A stretch of 64,000 nt of DNA from Pedobacter sp. Hv1 (GTDB taxonomy: Bacteria; Bacteroidota; Bacteroidia; Sphingobacteriales; Sphingobacteriaceae), in assembly GCF_001412215.1 (NCBI RefSeq), contig NZ_LLWP01000002.1, forward strand, positions 1-64,000. Direction: 5' to 3'. This document shows positions 1-10,219 of this stretch, piece after piece. Every line of letters begins with the position of its first letter. The stretch's first letter is position 1. Below the pieces are notes generated by a model. It did no database searches, was not told where the DNA came from, and saw only the letters and a program-made list of their open reading frames with translations. The translations under genes and the position numbers were made by a program.

Positions 1-3000
1 TTGTTTGCTAATGCAGCAAAGCTGATAATTTGACTAGCTTTACCCACCGTCAAGGTCTGATCAACAGGTGTTGCCGCATTATAATTCCCATCACCAGCCT
101 GCGAAGCCGTAATGGTGGTATTGCCAGCGCCTACAATGGTAACGAGGTTACCCACAATGGTAGCCACGCTAGTATTTGAGCTTACATAAGTAATGGTTTG
201 GTTTGAACCACCACCAGTAGCTGTCAATACAAAAGGTGCATCATTATAAGTTTTGTTCACTAATGCAGTGAAGGTGATCACTTGAGCAGCTTTACCCACT
301 GTCAAAGTCTGATCAACTGGGCTTGCTGCATTATAGTTTCCATCTCCAGCTTGTGAAGCCGTAATCGTAGTATTGCCAGCACCAACAATCGTAACTTGGT
401 TGCCAACAATGGTGGCCACGTTGGTATTCGAACTTAAATAAGTAATCGTTTGATTTGAACCACCACCTGTAGCGGTTAGTGCAAAAGGCGCGTCATTATA
501 AGTTTTGTTTGCTAATGCAGTGAAAGTGATCACTTGAGCAGCTTTACCTACCGTCAAAGTTTGGTCAACTGGGCTTGATGCATTATAGTTTCCATCTCCA
601 GCTTGTGATGCTGTAATCGTAGTATTACCTGCACCTACAATCGTAACTAGATTACCAACAATGGTGGCCACGTTGGTATTCGAGCTCACATAAGTGATCA
701 CTTGGTTTGAAGCCCCACCTGTAGCACTTAAAGTAAAGGCAGCATCACCATAGGTTTTATTCGTTAATGCAGTAAAGATGATGCTTTGAGCAGCTTTACC
801 CACGGTCAAAGTCTGGTCAACTGAAGTTGCCGCGGCATAGTTTGCATCACCTACTTGTGAAGCAGTAATAGTGGTATTACCAGCACCTACAATCGTAACT
901 AGGTTACCTAAAATAGTAGCCACGTTGGTATTAGAACTCACATAAGTGATGGTCTGGTTTGAAGCGCCACCTGTAGCACTTAAAGTAAAGGCAGCATCAC
1001 CATAGGTTTTATTGGCTAATGCAGCGAAGGTAAGGGTTTGAGCAGCTTTGTTCACCGTTAAGGTTTGGTCAACAGGAATTGCCGCAGTATAATTTGAATC
1101 ACCTGCTTGTGAAGCAGTAATCGTAGTATTGCCTGCACCAATGATAGTAACTAAGTTTCCTACAATAGTAGCTACATTCGTATTTGAGCTTAGATAAGTG
1201 ATCGTTTGATTTGAACCACCACCCGTTGCATTTAAAGTAAAGGCTGCATCGCCATAGGTTTTATTGGCTAGTGCAGCAAAAGTAATCGACTGAGCTGCTT
1301 TATTCACCGTTAAGACCTGATCAACAGCTATTGCCGCATTGTAGTTTCCATTACCAACCTGTGAGGCAGTAATGGTAGTATTACCAGCACCTACTATCGT
1401 AACCTGGTTACCTACTATAGTGGCTACATTGGTATTCGAACTGATGTAAGTAATCGTTTGGTTGGAGCCGCCACCTGTTGCCGTTAATGCAAAAGGCACA
1501 TCACCATAAGTTTTGTTGGTTAATGCCGTGAAAGTAATGGTCTGATTAGCTTTACCTACTGTCAGAACCTGATCAACAGCACTTGCCGCATTGTAATTGC
1601 CATCGCCAGCTTGCGAGGCGGTAATGGTGGTATTACCTGCCCCTACTATGCTAACGATATTGCCAACAATAGTTGCTACACTGGTATTTGAGCTGATGTA
1701 AGTGATCGTTTGGTTGGAACCGCCACCTGTAGCCGTTAATGCAAAAGGTGCATCGTTATAAGTTTTGTTGGTTAATGCTGTGAAGGTAATGATCTGATTA
1801 GCTTTACCTACTGTTAAAGTCTGATCCACAGCACTTGCCGCATTGTAATTTCCGTCACCAGTCTGCGAGGCGGTAATCGTCGTACTGCCTGCCCCTACTA
1901 TCGTAACTAGGTTACCAACAATGGTAGCCACATTGGTATTTGAGCTTACATAAGTAATAGCTTGGTTTGAACCACCACCTGTAGCCGTCAATGTAAAAGG
2001 CACATCGTTATAAGTTTTGTTCGCTAATGCAGCGAAGGTAATGGCTTGAGCTGCTTTACCTACCGTCAAAACTTGGTCAACAGGTGTTGCAGCGTTATAG
2101 TTGGCATCACCAGCTTGTGAAGCTGTAATCGTCGTATTGCCTGCCCCTATTATCGTAACTGTATTACCAACAATAGTGGCTACATTGGTATTCGAGCTTA
2201 CATAAGTGATGGTTTGGGTTGAAGCACCACCTGTGGCACTTAAAGCAAAGGCTGCATCGCCATAGGTTTTATTGGTTAATGTAGTAAAAATGATCGACTG
2301 CGAAGCTTTGTTAATTGTTAAAGTCTGTGGCACATCCGTTGCAGCAGCATAGTTGGCATCCCCAATTTGTGAAGCGGTAATGGTGGTATTGCCTGCACCT
2401 ACAATGGTAACCGTATTACCCGCAATGGTGGCCACATTGGTATTCGAGCTTACATAAGTGATAGGTTGGTTTGAAGCGCCACCTGTGGCACTTAAAGCAA
2501 AAGGCGCATCACCATAGGTTTTGTTCGCTAATGCAGTAAAAGTAATTGACTGAGCTGCTTTGTTCACCGTTAAGACCTGATCAACAGGGCTTGCAGCATT
2601 GTAATTTCCATCACCAGCCTGCGAGGCCGTAATCGTTGTATTGCCTGCACCTACTATCGTAACTTGGTTACCTACAATAGTAGCCACATTGGTATTCGAA
2701 CTTAGATAAGTGATGGTTTGATTGGAACCACCACCTGTAGCGGTCAAAGTAAAGGCCGCATCGCCATAGGTTTTGTTCGCTAATGTTGTGAAAGTAATGG
2801 TTTGGGCAGCTTTATCCACGGTCAAAACCTGATCAACAGAACTTGCTACATTGTAATTTCCATCGCCAGCCTGTGAAGCGGTAATGGTAGTATTGCCAGC
2901 ACCTATAATCGTAACTTGGTTACCCACAATGGTCGCCACATTGGTATTTGAGCTTAGATAAGCGATGGTTTGATTTGAACCTCCGCCCGTAGCATTTAAA

Positions 3001-6000
3001 GTAAAGGCTGCATCGCCATAGGTTTTGTTCGTTAATGCCGTGAAAGTAATGGTCTGATTAGCTTTACCCACGGTCAAGGCTTGATCAACAGGGCTTGCCG
3101 CATTGTAATTTCCATCACCAGCCTGCGAAGCGGTAATCGTCGTATTGCCTGCACCTATAATCGTAACTTGGTTACCCACAATGGTGGCCACATTGGTATT
3201 CGAGCTGACATAAGTAATCGTTTGGTTGGAACCGCCACCTGTAGCGGTCAATGCAAAAGGTGCATCGTTATAAGTTTTGTTTGCTAATGCAGCAAAAGTG
3301 ATGGTTTGAGTGGCCTTATCCACAGTCAATCCTTGATCAACAGGGCTTGCCGCATTATAGTTGGCATCACCAGCCTGAGCAGCCGTAATAGTCGTATTGC
3401 CAGCACCTACAATAGTCACTGTATTACCAACAATAGTTGCCACGTTCGTATTAGAACTTAGATAAGTGATCGTTTGGTTGGAACCACCACCTGTAGCACT
3501 TAAAACAAAAGGTGCATCACCGTAAATTTTATTCGTTAATGGAGCAAAGCTGATGGTTTGTGCAGCTTTACCTACGGTCAAAACCTGATCAACAGGATTT
3601 GCTGCAGCATAATTGGTGTCCCCTGCTTGTGAGGCCGTGATGGTGGCATTACCAGCACCTACAATCGTAACCAAGCTACCCACAATAGTAGCTACATTGG
3701 TATTCGAGCTCACATAAGTAATCGTTTGGTTAGATGCCCCACCTGTAGCACTTAAAGCAAAGGCTGCATCACCGTAGGTTTTGTTGGTTAATGCAGTAAA
3801 AATGATCGACTGCGAGGCCTTGTCAATCGTTAAAGTTTGTGGTACATCACTTGCCGCAGCATAATTGGCATCGCCTGCTTGTGAAGCTGTAATGGTGGTA
3901 TTGCCAGCACCCACAATCGTTACAGTATTACCTACAATAGTAGCCACATTGGTATTCGAGCTCACATAAGTAATGGCTTGGTTAGATGCCCCGCCTGTAG
4001 CATTCAAAGCAAAAGGTGCATTGCCATAGGTTTTGTTCGTTAATGCTGCGAAAGTAATGGTTTGGGCAGCTTTATCTATTGTCAAAACCTGATCAACAGC
4101 TGTTGCTGCCATATAATTCGCATCACCTAGCTGTGAAGCAGTAATTGTGGTGCTACCCGCACCAACTATTGTAACCGTATTACCTATAATTCTAGCCACA
4201 TTGGTGTTCGAACTCACGTAAGTAATGGTTTGATTGGAACCACCACCTGTAGCCGTCAAGGCAAAAGGAACATCACCGTATATTTTATTGGTCAATGCCG
4301 CAAAGGTGATCGACTGCGAGGCCTTATTAATTGTTAAAGTTTGGTCTACTGCTATTGCCGCATTATAGTTCGCATCACCAACTTGCGAAGCCGTAATGGT
4401 AGTACTACCGGCCCCTACAATGGTAACTGTATTACCTACAATGGTAGCCACATTGGTATTTGAACTTACATAAGTAATCGTTTGGTTAGAGCCACCACCC
4501 GTAGCATTTAAAGCAAAGGCTACATCGCCATAAATTTTATTCGTTAACGGAGCAAAGTTGATGGTTTGAGCAGCTTTACCTACAGTCAAAGTTTGGTCAA
4601 CAGCTATTGCCGCATTGTAGTTCGCATCACCAGCTTGTGAGGCAGTAATGGTGGTATTACCAGCACCAACTATAGTAATCATATTACCCACAATGGTAGC
4701 CACATTGGTATTCGAACTTACATAACTGATCGTTTGATTGGAACCGCCACCTGTAGCCGTCAAGGCAAATGCTGCATCCCCGTAGGTTTTATTCGTTAAT
4801 GCAGCGAAAGTAATCGTTTGCGCAGCTTTACCAACAGTCAATGTCTGATCTACAGGACTTGCTGCATCATAATTCGCATCGCCAGCTTGCGAAGCTGTAA
4901 GGATAGTGCTGCCTGCACCCACCATAGTAACCATGTTACCTACAATAGTGGCTACATTGGTATTCGAGCTTACATAGGTAATGGTTTGATTGGAAACTCC
5001 ACCTGTAGCGGTCAATGCAAAAGCAGCATCGCCATAGGTTTTGTTCGTTAACGCGATAAAGGTAATGACTTGGGTAGCTTTAGCCACTGTTAACGTCTGG
5101 TCTAAAGGTGTTGCAGCAGCATAGTTTGCATCACCTGCTTGTGAAGCGGTAATGGTGGTATTGCCAGCACCTATAATGGTAACTGTACTACCTACAATCG
5201 TCGCCACATTGGTATTCGAGCTCACATAGCTAATTGGATTGTTTGAAGCTCCACCTGTGGCGGTTAATGCAAAGGCTGCATCGCCGTATATTTTGTTTGT
5301 TAATGCCGTGAAAGTAATCGTTTGAGTAGCTTTAGCTACAGTTAATGTCTGGTCAACAGGTGTTGCTGCAGCATAGTTGGCATCACCAACTTGCGAAGCC
5401 GTAATGGTGGTGTTACCAGCCCCTACAATGGTAACCATATTGCCAACAATAGTGGCCACATTGGTATTTGAGCTTACATAAGTAACTGTTTGATTGGAAG
5501 CCCCACCTGTAGCACTTAAAGCAAAAGGTGCATCGCCAAAGGTTTTATTTGTTAATGCAGCGAATGTGATGGTTTGGGCAGCTTTATCTACCGTCAAAAC
5601 CTGATCAACCGCCGTTGCTGCGTTATAATTTCCATCACCTAACTGTGAAGCAGTAATCGTAGTATTGCCAGCACCAACTATTGTAACCGTATTACCTGTA
5701 ATAGTGGCCACATTGGTATTCGAGCTTACATACGTAACTGTTTGATTAGATGCACCACCTGTAGCTGTCAAATTAAAGGCCGCATCGCCATAAGTTTTGT
5801 TGGCTAATGTAGCGAAGGTAATCGACTGTGTGGCCTTATTAACCGTTAAAGTCTGGTCAACTGAAATTGCAGCATTATACTGCGCATCGCCAGTTTGTGA
5901 GGCAGTGATCGTGCTACTACCAGTGCCAACAATGGTAACTGTGTTACCTACAATGGTGGCCACATTGGTATTTGAGCTTATATAGGTAATGGCTTGGCTA

Positions 6001-6092
6001 GAGCCCCCACCTGTTGCGGTCAATGCAAAGGGGGCATCGCCATAGGTCTTTGCTGCCAAGGCTGCAAAGTTGATCACTTGTGCAGTCTTGGT
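1..6092 (-). repeat. 24+ tandem 252-bp units (84-aa Ig-like repeats)
   Basis: The landmark encoding the KTYGDA motif recurs at 246, 498, 750, 1002 and every 252 bases up to 5790 and 6042 without a single indel. The array is in phase with the first base of the window, so it continues outside. Units differ mainly at GGGSNQ/GGASNQ, GDANY/GDGNY and the VDQTLTV linker. Each unit keeps SSNTNVATI and GAGNTTITASQ-like cores, as in Big_2/MBG-like surface domains. Confidence 0.95.
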
Positions 6093-8990
6093 AACCGTTA
6101 GCGCAGTGGCATTGGCACTGGCCTGTGCAAAAGTATAATTTCCATTGTTTGCGCTTATGCCACTGCCGTTAATGGCATATTGCCCTGTGGGCGAGGTCAA
6201 ATCGGCACTGGAAGTAAAAGTTAAGGTACCTGTAGTGGCATTGGCCTGGTTATCGCTCAGCGCAAAACCTGTTAAGGTACCCGTAAAAACAGGGTTAGCC
6301 ATTCCATACCCTCTGCTGGCTGCATTGGCCGTATAAGTTAAGGCTACAGGTGTAATGGCTAAAGCCGTGTTATTCCCTCCTGCTTGAGCAAAAACATAAT
6401 TCCCATTATTAGCCGTTAAACCACTGCCGTTAATGGCATAAGTACCCACATTACTGCTGTTGGTAGCGTTAGAACTGAAGCTTAAGCTACCTGTGGTGGC
6501 TGTAGCTAGGGTTTCCCCATTTACAAGCCCAGTTGCCGTACCCGTAAATGTAGGGTTGGCCGTGCCATAGGGCCGACTGACCGAATTGGCCGTATAAGTT
6601 AAAGCAGCAGGGTTAATGGTAAGCGCAGTAGCGTTAGTACTGGCCTGTACAAAAACGTAATTGCCCCTGTTGGCCGTTAAGCCACTACCAGTAATGTCAT
6701 AAGCCCCCACATTACTGCTGCTCGTTGCGCTCGAACTGAAAGCAAGTGTACCTGAAGTCGCAGTAGCCAAGCTTTGCCCATTTACAAATCCAGTTACCGT
6801 ACCTGTAAATGTAGGGTCGGCAGCACCATAGCTTCTGTTGGCAGCATTGGCCTTATAAGTTAAGCTGGCCGGTGTAATGGTTAATGCGGTACTGTTACCT
6901 GATGCTTGTACAAAAATATAATTACCATTATTAGCGATCAAGCCACTCCCAGTAATTGCAGACTGCGCCACATTAGTGGTAATGGAAGCATTTGAATTGA
7001 AACTTAAGGTACCTGTAGTAGCCGTTGCTATGGTTTCCCCCAATAAAAACCCGGTTACCGTACCAGTAAACACAGGATTGGCAGTACCATAAGTTCTGCT
7101 GGCAGCATTGGCCACATAAGTTAAAGTAGCACGATTAATTTGCAAAATATATTCATTTTGCTGATGTTGTACAAAAACATAATTACCATTATTGGCCGTT
7201 AGGCCACTGCCATTAATAGCATAGAAGTCCGCATTACTGCTGCTCGTTGCAATCGAACTAAAAACGATTGTACCCGTGGTAGCAGAAGCTTGGGTTTGGC
7301 CATTTACAAATCCTGTTACCCCACCAGTAAATACAGGGTTTGCAGTCCCATAAGTTCTACTAACGTAATTGGCTATATAAGTTAAAGTAGCAGGGCTAAT
7401 GGTAAACGCAGTAGCATTAGTACTAGCCTGTACAAAAACATAATTGCCATTGTTGGCAGTTAAGCCACTACAATTAACCGCATAATTACCCACGTTACTG
7501 CTAGTGGTAGCACTTGTACTTAAAGTTAAGGTGCCCGTAGTCGCGGTAGCTTGGCTCTCGGCATTTACAAAGCCGGTTACCGTACCTGTAAGTGTAGGGT
7601 TTGAGGCACCATAAATGCGGTTTACCGAATTGACCACATAAGCTAAAGTAGCTGGACTAACCGTAATGTTACCGCCCACATAGGTAATGTTATAATTACC
7701 CGCTACAAAACCATTGGCGCCTGTAGCTGCTGAGGGTATTAAAGTATTGTTATAAGTATTTACATTGTCATTTGCCGCCCCTCCATTTCCGGGCGTAAGG
7801 GTAACCGCGCTAATGGTATTTCCATTTTTTAAAGTACCAGAGGTGATGGTATAAGCAGTAGAACTGCCTGTACTCAGTGCCTGCCCATAAATTTTAGCCC
7901 CATCATCGGCCCTGATGGTTAAAGGGGCGGCACTAACCGAAACGCTATTAATTGCCGATGTTTTGGCTTCCGCATAGGGACCGCTGCTCACGTTCACCAC
8001 ACTCGACGAATAGCTAGCAACTGCAGCTGTTGCCGAAAGACGCACATAAACCCTTGTCGAACTTAGGTTACCCGCAGCTCCTACAGTTAACGTACTGGTA
8101 TAAGTGCCATTACTACTTAAGCTCACTTCGAAACCCGTTGGTGCACTTATCAAAATCCCCTGCTCCAGGTTTGCCCCAGCCAACGTAAAACTACCCGATC
8201 CTGATGGCGTACCATAAGTTGTATTACCTACCCCAGTTGTACTCGGGGCCGAAATAGCAGGCGTGGGCATGGTAACAAATTCATGATCACCAAGTGTAGT
8301 GCCACTGGCATTTATGGCATAGGCCCGCGCAAGATAGTATCGTCCAGGTATTAAACCAGTAACCAAACTGCTAAATGCACCCTCGCCGCTGCCTGTAATG
8401 GCCACTTTGGTATTTCCTATTCCCGGTACGGCGTTATCCGGAATGGGGCTGATTGAGTAAATCACCCCTTTATCCAAGGTTTGTCCCCCATCCGAAACCA
8501 CGGTGAGCCCCATGGTGGCGCTCGTAGAACCTGTAGCGCTAGGTTTACTTGTAGTAATGGTGGCCTTGCCATAGGTGCCCGTACCAGAAGCATACAAGGC
8601 CCCACTGTTTGGTGCGCTTACCCCACTAACCCCAGGTCGTTCCCAGCCACCATAATCACGGCCGGGCGGCACACTGGTATTGGCCCGGTTAAACCAATAG
8701 GCATTGCCTACGGCGCAGCCTGCATTATCATCCTCGTCGGCACCGATCATCCAAGCAGCAAAACCCAGGTTTTTATAGTTGGGGCACCACCTTAACCGGT
8801 AGGTAAAAGTTATCCCCCTAAAATCTGTTCCAGTTCCGGTAAAGGCAACTTTGCCATTAAAGAGTTGTGCATCTTTTGTTAACGTTACATCTGTGGTTTG
8901 CACCCCATCTTTATACACCACTGTTACTTGCGCAGACAGGGCTTTTGAAATTAACAAGAAAAGAAAAAGAAAGTAGAAGTTTAGTTTCAT
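1..8990 (-). CDS. Giant secreted MBG/Ig-like repeat protein (C-terminus beyond window)
   Basis: The frame is open from an ATG at 8990 leftwards to the window edge, so about 2,996 residues are visible and the C-terminus is missing. Residues 1-20 (MKLNFYFLFLFLLISKALSA) form a signal peptide. A Cys-containing N-terminal domain follows (about 21-140), then an Fn3-like stretch (about 150-255), a domain with the FTLAGANLEQGILISAPTGF motif (about 260-365) and a YDG/MBG-like domain (about 370-440). Next come six 87-residue MBG_2-type repeats (YGTANPxFTGTVTGF...) and then 84-residue Ig-like repeats (YGDAxFxLTATGG...VTIVGAGNTTITASQ...) to the edge. Such proteins are surface adhesins or matrix proteins in Bacteroidota, often exported by type IX secretion; the sorting domain would lie outside the window, so the export route is inference. 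It lies downstream of three tail-collar genes on the same strand, separated from them by a hairpin at 9035-9069. Confidence 0.9.
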   Translation of the reverse strand, partial: MKLNFYFLFLFLLISKALSAQVTVVYKDGVQTTDVTLTKDAQLFNGKVAFTGTGTDFRGITFTYRLRWCPNYKNLGFAAWMIGADEDDNAGCAVGNAYWFNRANTSVPPGRDYGGWERPGVSGVSAPNSGALYASGTGTYGKATITTSKPSATGSTSATMGLTVVSDGGQTLDKGVIYSISPIPDNAVPGIGNTKVAITGSGEGAFSSLVTGLIPGRYYLARAYAINASGTTLGDHEFVTMPTPAISAPSTTGVGNTTYGTPSGSGSFTLAGANLEQGILISAPTGFEVSLSSNGTYTSTLTVGAAGNLSSTRVYVRLSATAAVASYSSSVVNVSSGPYAEAKTSAINSVSVSAAPLTIRADDGAKIYGQALSTGSSTAYTITSGTLKNGNTISAVTLTPGNGGAANDNVNTYNNTLIPSAATGANGFVAGNYNITYVGGNITVSPATLAYVVNSVNRIYGASNPTLTGTVTGFVNAESQATATTGTLTLSTSATTSSNVGNYAVNCSGLTANNGNYVFVQASTNATAFTISPATLTYIANYVSRTYGTANPVFTGGVTGFVNGQTQASATTGTIVFSSIATSSSNADFYAINGSGLTANNGNYVFVQHQQNEYILQINRATLTYVANAASRTYGTANPVFTGTVTGFLLGETIATATTGTLSFNSNASITTNVAQSAITGSGLIANNGNYIFVQASGNSTALTITPASLTYKANAANRSYGAADPTFTGTVTGFVNGQSLATATSGTLAFSSSATSSSNVGAYDITGSGLTANRGNYVFVQASTNATALTINPAALTYTANSVSRPYGTANPTFTGTATGLVNGETLATATTGSLSFSSNATNSSNVGTYAINGSGLTANNGNYVFAQAGGNNTALAITPVALTYTANAASRGYGMANPVFTGTLTGFALSDNQANATTGTLTFTSSADLTSPTGQYAINGSGISANNGNYTFAQASANATALTVTKTAQVINFAALAAKTYGDAPFALTATGGGSSQAITYISSNTNVATIVGNTVTIVGTGSSTITASQTGDAQYNAAISVDQTLTVNKATQSITFATLANKTYGDAAFNLTATGGASNQTVTYVSSNTNVATITGNTVTIVGAGNTTITASQLGDGNYNAATAVDQVLTVDKAAQTITFAALTNKTFGDAPFALSATGGASNQTVTYVSSNTNVATIVGNMVTIVGAGNTTITASQVGDANYAAATPVDQTLTVAKATQTITFTALTNKIYGDAAFALTATGGASNNPISYVSSNTNVATIVGSTVTIIGAGNTTITASQAGDANYAAATPLDQTLTVAKATQVITFIALTNKTYGDAAFALTATGGVSNQTITYVSSNTNVATIVGNMVTMVGAGSTILTASQAGDANYDAASPVDQTLTVGKAAQTITFAALTNKTYGDAAFALTATGGGSNQTISYVSSNTNVATIVGNMITIVGAGNTTITASQAGDANYNAAIAVDQTLTVGKAAQTINFAPLTNKIYGDVAFALNATGGGSNQTITYVSSNTNVATIVGNTVTIVGAGSTTITASQVGDANYNAAIAVDQTLTINKASQSITFAALTNKIYGDVPFALTATGGGSNQTITYVSSNTNVARIIGNTVTIVGAGSTTITASQLGDANYMAATAVDQVLTIDKAAQTITFAALTNKTYGNAPFALNATGGASNQAITYVSSNTNVATIVGNTVTIVGAGNTTITASQAGDANYAAASDVPQTLTIDKASQSIIFTALTNKTYGDAAFALSATGGASNQTITYVSSNTNVATIVGSLVTIVGAGNATITASQAGDTNYAAANPVDQVLTVGKAAQTISFAPLTNKIYGDAPFVLSATGGGSNQTITYLSSNTNVATIVGNTVTIVGAGNTTITAAQAGDANYNAASPVDQGLTVDKATQTITFAALANKTYNDAPFALTATGGGSNQTITYVSSNTNVATIVGNQVTIIGAGNTTITASQAGDGNYNAASPVDQALTVGKANQTITFTALTNKTYGDAAFTLNATGGGSNQTIAYLSSNTNVATIVGNQVTIIGAGNTTITASQAGDGNYNVASSVDQVLTVDKAAQTITFTTLANKTYGDAAFTLTATGGGSNQTITYLSSNTNVATIVGNQVTIVGAGNTTITASQAGDGNYNAASPVDQVLTVNKAAQSITFTALANKTYGDAPFALSATGGASNQPITYVSSNTNVATIAGNTVTIVGAGNTTITASQIGDANYAAATDVPQTLTINKASQSIIFTTLTNKTYGDAAFALSATGGASTQTITYVSSNTNVATIVGNTVTIIGAGNTTITASQAGDANYNAATPVDQVLTVGKAAQAITFAALANKTYNDVPFTLTATGGGSNQAITYVSSNTNVATIVGNLVTIVGAGSTTITASQTGDGNYNAASAVDQTLTVGKANQIITFTALTNKTYNDAPFALTATGGGSNQTITYISSNTSVATIVGNIVSIVGAGNTTITASQAGDGNYNAASAVDQVLTVGKANQTITFTALTNKTYGDVPFALTATGGGSNQTITYISSNTNVATIVGNQVTIVGAGNTTITASQVGNGNYNAAIAVDQVLTVNKAAQSITFAALANKTYGDAAFTLNATGGGSNQTITYLSSNTNVATIVGNLVTIIGAGNTTITASQAGDSNYTAAIPVDQTLTVNKAAQTLTFAALANKTYGDAAFTLSATGGASNQTITYVSSNTNVATILGNLVTIVGAGNTTITASQVGDANYAAATSVDQTLTVGKAAQSIIFTALTNKTYGDAAFTLSATGGASNQVITYVSSNTNVATIVGNLVTIVGAGNTTITASQAGDGNYNASSPVDQTLTVGKAAQVITFTALANKTYNDAPFALTATGGGSNQTITYLSSNTNVATIVGNQVTIVGAGNTTITASQAGDGNYNAASPVDQTLTVGKAAQVITFTALVNKTYNDAPFVLTATGGGSNQTITYVSSNTSVATIVGNLVTIVGAGNTTITASQAGDGNYNAATPVDQTLTVGKASQIISFAALAN
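6094..7660 (-). repeat. Six tandem 261-bp units (87-aa MBG_2-type repeats)
   Basis: The segment encoding the LTY-A-N-xxSRxYG core recurs at 6331, 6592, 6853, 7114, 7375 and 7636, exactly 261 bases apart. Each unit carries YGxANPxFTG, a TTGTLxFxSxA strand and SGLTANNGNYVFVQA. The unit around 7130-7170 has a diverged linker (QHQQNEYILQINRATL) in place of the usual QASTNATALTINPATL type. Confidence 0.9.
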
Positions 8991-9034
8991 AAAAACCGGA
9001 AAGTTAAACTCGGATAAGGAGATGAGATAAATAG

Positions 9035-9069
9035 GATAGGCTATCTCCCCAAAGAGAAGATAGCCTATC
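9035..9069 (-). terminator. 12-bp perfect inverted repeat between collar gene and giant gene
   Basis: GATAGGCTATCT (9035-9046) pairs perfectly with AGATAGCCTATC (9058-9069) across an 11-base loop. It lies after the stop of the collar gene at 9087 and before the giant gene start at 8990. There is only a weak T-rich tail on the minus strand, so it may be a terminator or a processing hairpin that separates expression of the two units. Confidence 0.55.
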
Positions 9070-9086
9070 AGTATAGCGTCTAATGG

Positions 9087-9596
9087 TTAAAACGGAGCAT
9101 ATCCGTCTACACAAATAATATATCTTAAGGCTACTGAAGTTTGTTCGATACTAACTGGGGCCGATTTACCTACTGGTAAAATTGCACCTGTTTTAAGCTT
9201 TGTATTCACCGTAGCGAGTGAGGTGCCGTAATAACCTTCTCTCGAATTCATTTTGGCAAACATATTGCCCTCTGGGCTTGTGCTGTTGGCCGCAACATTT
9301 GCGCCCTTCATTTCATGGCCATGTGGAGGTACTTTTGTAATAACCGCGCTTGATTGCCCTCCGGGTTTGCCTACAACATATTTGGTATGTGAGGGAGCCT
9401 CTCCGGCACCTATCATTACCCTGCCTCTTAAATCGGGCAGGTTAAACCTTTGTGCATCTCCACCATATAAATTCCCGATCACCCTGTACAATGGATAAAA
9501 ACTGCTTACGTTCAGCAGGTCGCCTTCACAGCGCAGCCAACCCCTTGGCACATAAGTACCTAAAAACACTCTAATTTCTCCTATATATGCATCCAT
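9087..9596 (-). CDS. Phage tail-collar domain protein (microcystin-dependent type), third of trio
   Basis: 169 residues. The protein opens with MDAYIGEIRVFLGTYVPRGW and has the tail-collar core: a GW-xCxGxLL strand, the YPLYRVIGNLYGGD helix region, and FNLPDLRGRVMIGAG. A PPHGHEMKG motif at about residue 90 matches the HxH site of collar proteins. The C-terminus ends in the usual ALRYIICVDGYAPF strand. The family (PF07484) covers phage tail-fibre tips and chromosomal Mdp-like proteins of unknown role. No other phage genes are nearby, so a surface or matrix role alongside the giant repeat protein is more likely than a prophage. It has no signal peptide. It is the last of three similar genes. 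Confidence 0.85.
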   Translation of the reverse strand: MDAYIGEIRVFLGTYVPRGWLRCEGDLLNVSSFYPLYRVIGNLYGGDAQRFNLPDLRGRVMIGAGEAPSHTKYVVGKPGGQSSAVITKVPPHGHEMKGANVAANSTSPEGNMFAKMNSREGYYGTSLATVNTKLKTGAILPVGKSAPVSIEQTSVALRYIICVDGYAPF

Positions 9597-9625
9597 ATTG
9601 ATTGTTTTTTAAAAAAATTGATAAA

Positions 9626-10210
9626 TTAACTTGGTGTAGGGAATATGCCCTTTAAGGCAATGCAATACACCATTCCAGTTACCCCTTGCGAAATGGGAAG
9701 AGGTGTACCAAAAGTAACCGAGCTACCCGTAACCGAAATGGGACCACCAATGGTTCGGTCATCCATTTTCGTTAAACTATCGCCCTTAGGACTATAGTAT
9801 TTAATCGGCACTTCTTTTGAAGGGTCGGAGTCGACCGTTTTTGTTTTGGCAAAAACACCATTGGCCACAAAACCAGATACAATATCCTTATCTGAACCCG
9901 CTATATCGTGCGTATGGGGTGGCAACTGGTCAACCGTTAAGGTAATCCCTACCGCACCTGTCTTTTCACCAGGCTTACGGCTTCCTGTATCTGGCGCCAC
10001 TTTCTGGCCTGCACCAATGGGCAATACCCCTCTTAAATCGGGCACCGCAAAAGTACCCTGGCTTTCATCGCCCCCATATTGGTTAAGCAGTATTTTGTAT
10101 AAAGTATCCCTGTAGTCGGCGATCCTTAGTAGCTGTCCATTGCATTTAATCCAATCTGGTGGCACAGCATCACTTGAAAATATTTTGATATCTCCTACGT
10201 AGTTTTCCAT
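9626..10210 (-). CDS. Phage tail-collar domain protein, second of trio
   Basis: 194 residues. Starts MENYVGDIKIFSSDAVPPDW; has the collar core LYKILLNQYGGDESQGTFAVPDLRGVLPIGAG, then QLPPHTHDIAG as the HxH motif and a C-terminal ISQGVTGMVYCIALKGIFP strand. Spacing is 29 bp to the downstream collar gene and 9 bp from the upstream one, so the three are probably cotranscribed. Sequence identity among the three is moderate, which suggests old duplication with specialisation rather than recent copies. Function in bacteria is not established for the family. Confidence 0.85.
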   Translation of the reverse strand: MENYVGDIKIFSSDAVPPDWIKCNGQLLRIADYRDTLYKILLNQYGGDESQGTFAVPDLRGVLPIGAGQKVAPDTGSRKPGEKTGAVGITLTVDQLPPHTHDIAGSDKDIVSGFVANGVFAKTKTVDSDPSKEVPIKYYSPKGDSLTKMDDRTIGGPISVTGSSVTFGTPLPISQGVTGMVYCIALKGIFPTPS

Positions 10211-10219
10211 ATTTATGCG

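Noticed and set aside
3081..5985. Short plus-strand open frames that recur in the repeat region
   Set aside because: They lie opposite the giant reading frame, recur with its period and encode low-complexity sequence; they are shadows of the minus-strand gene.
1..6092. Regular repeats reminiscent of a CRISPR or satellite array
   Set aside because: The period is 252 bases, wholly coding, in frame with an upstream signal peptide; there are no short identical repeats with unique spacers.
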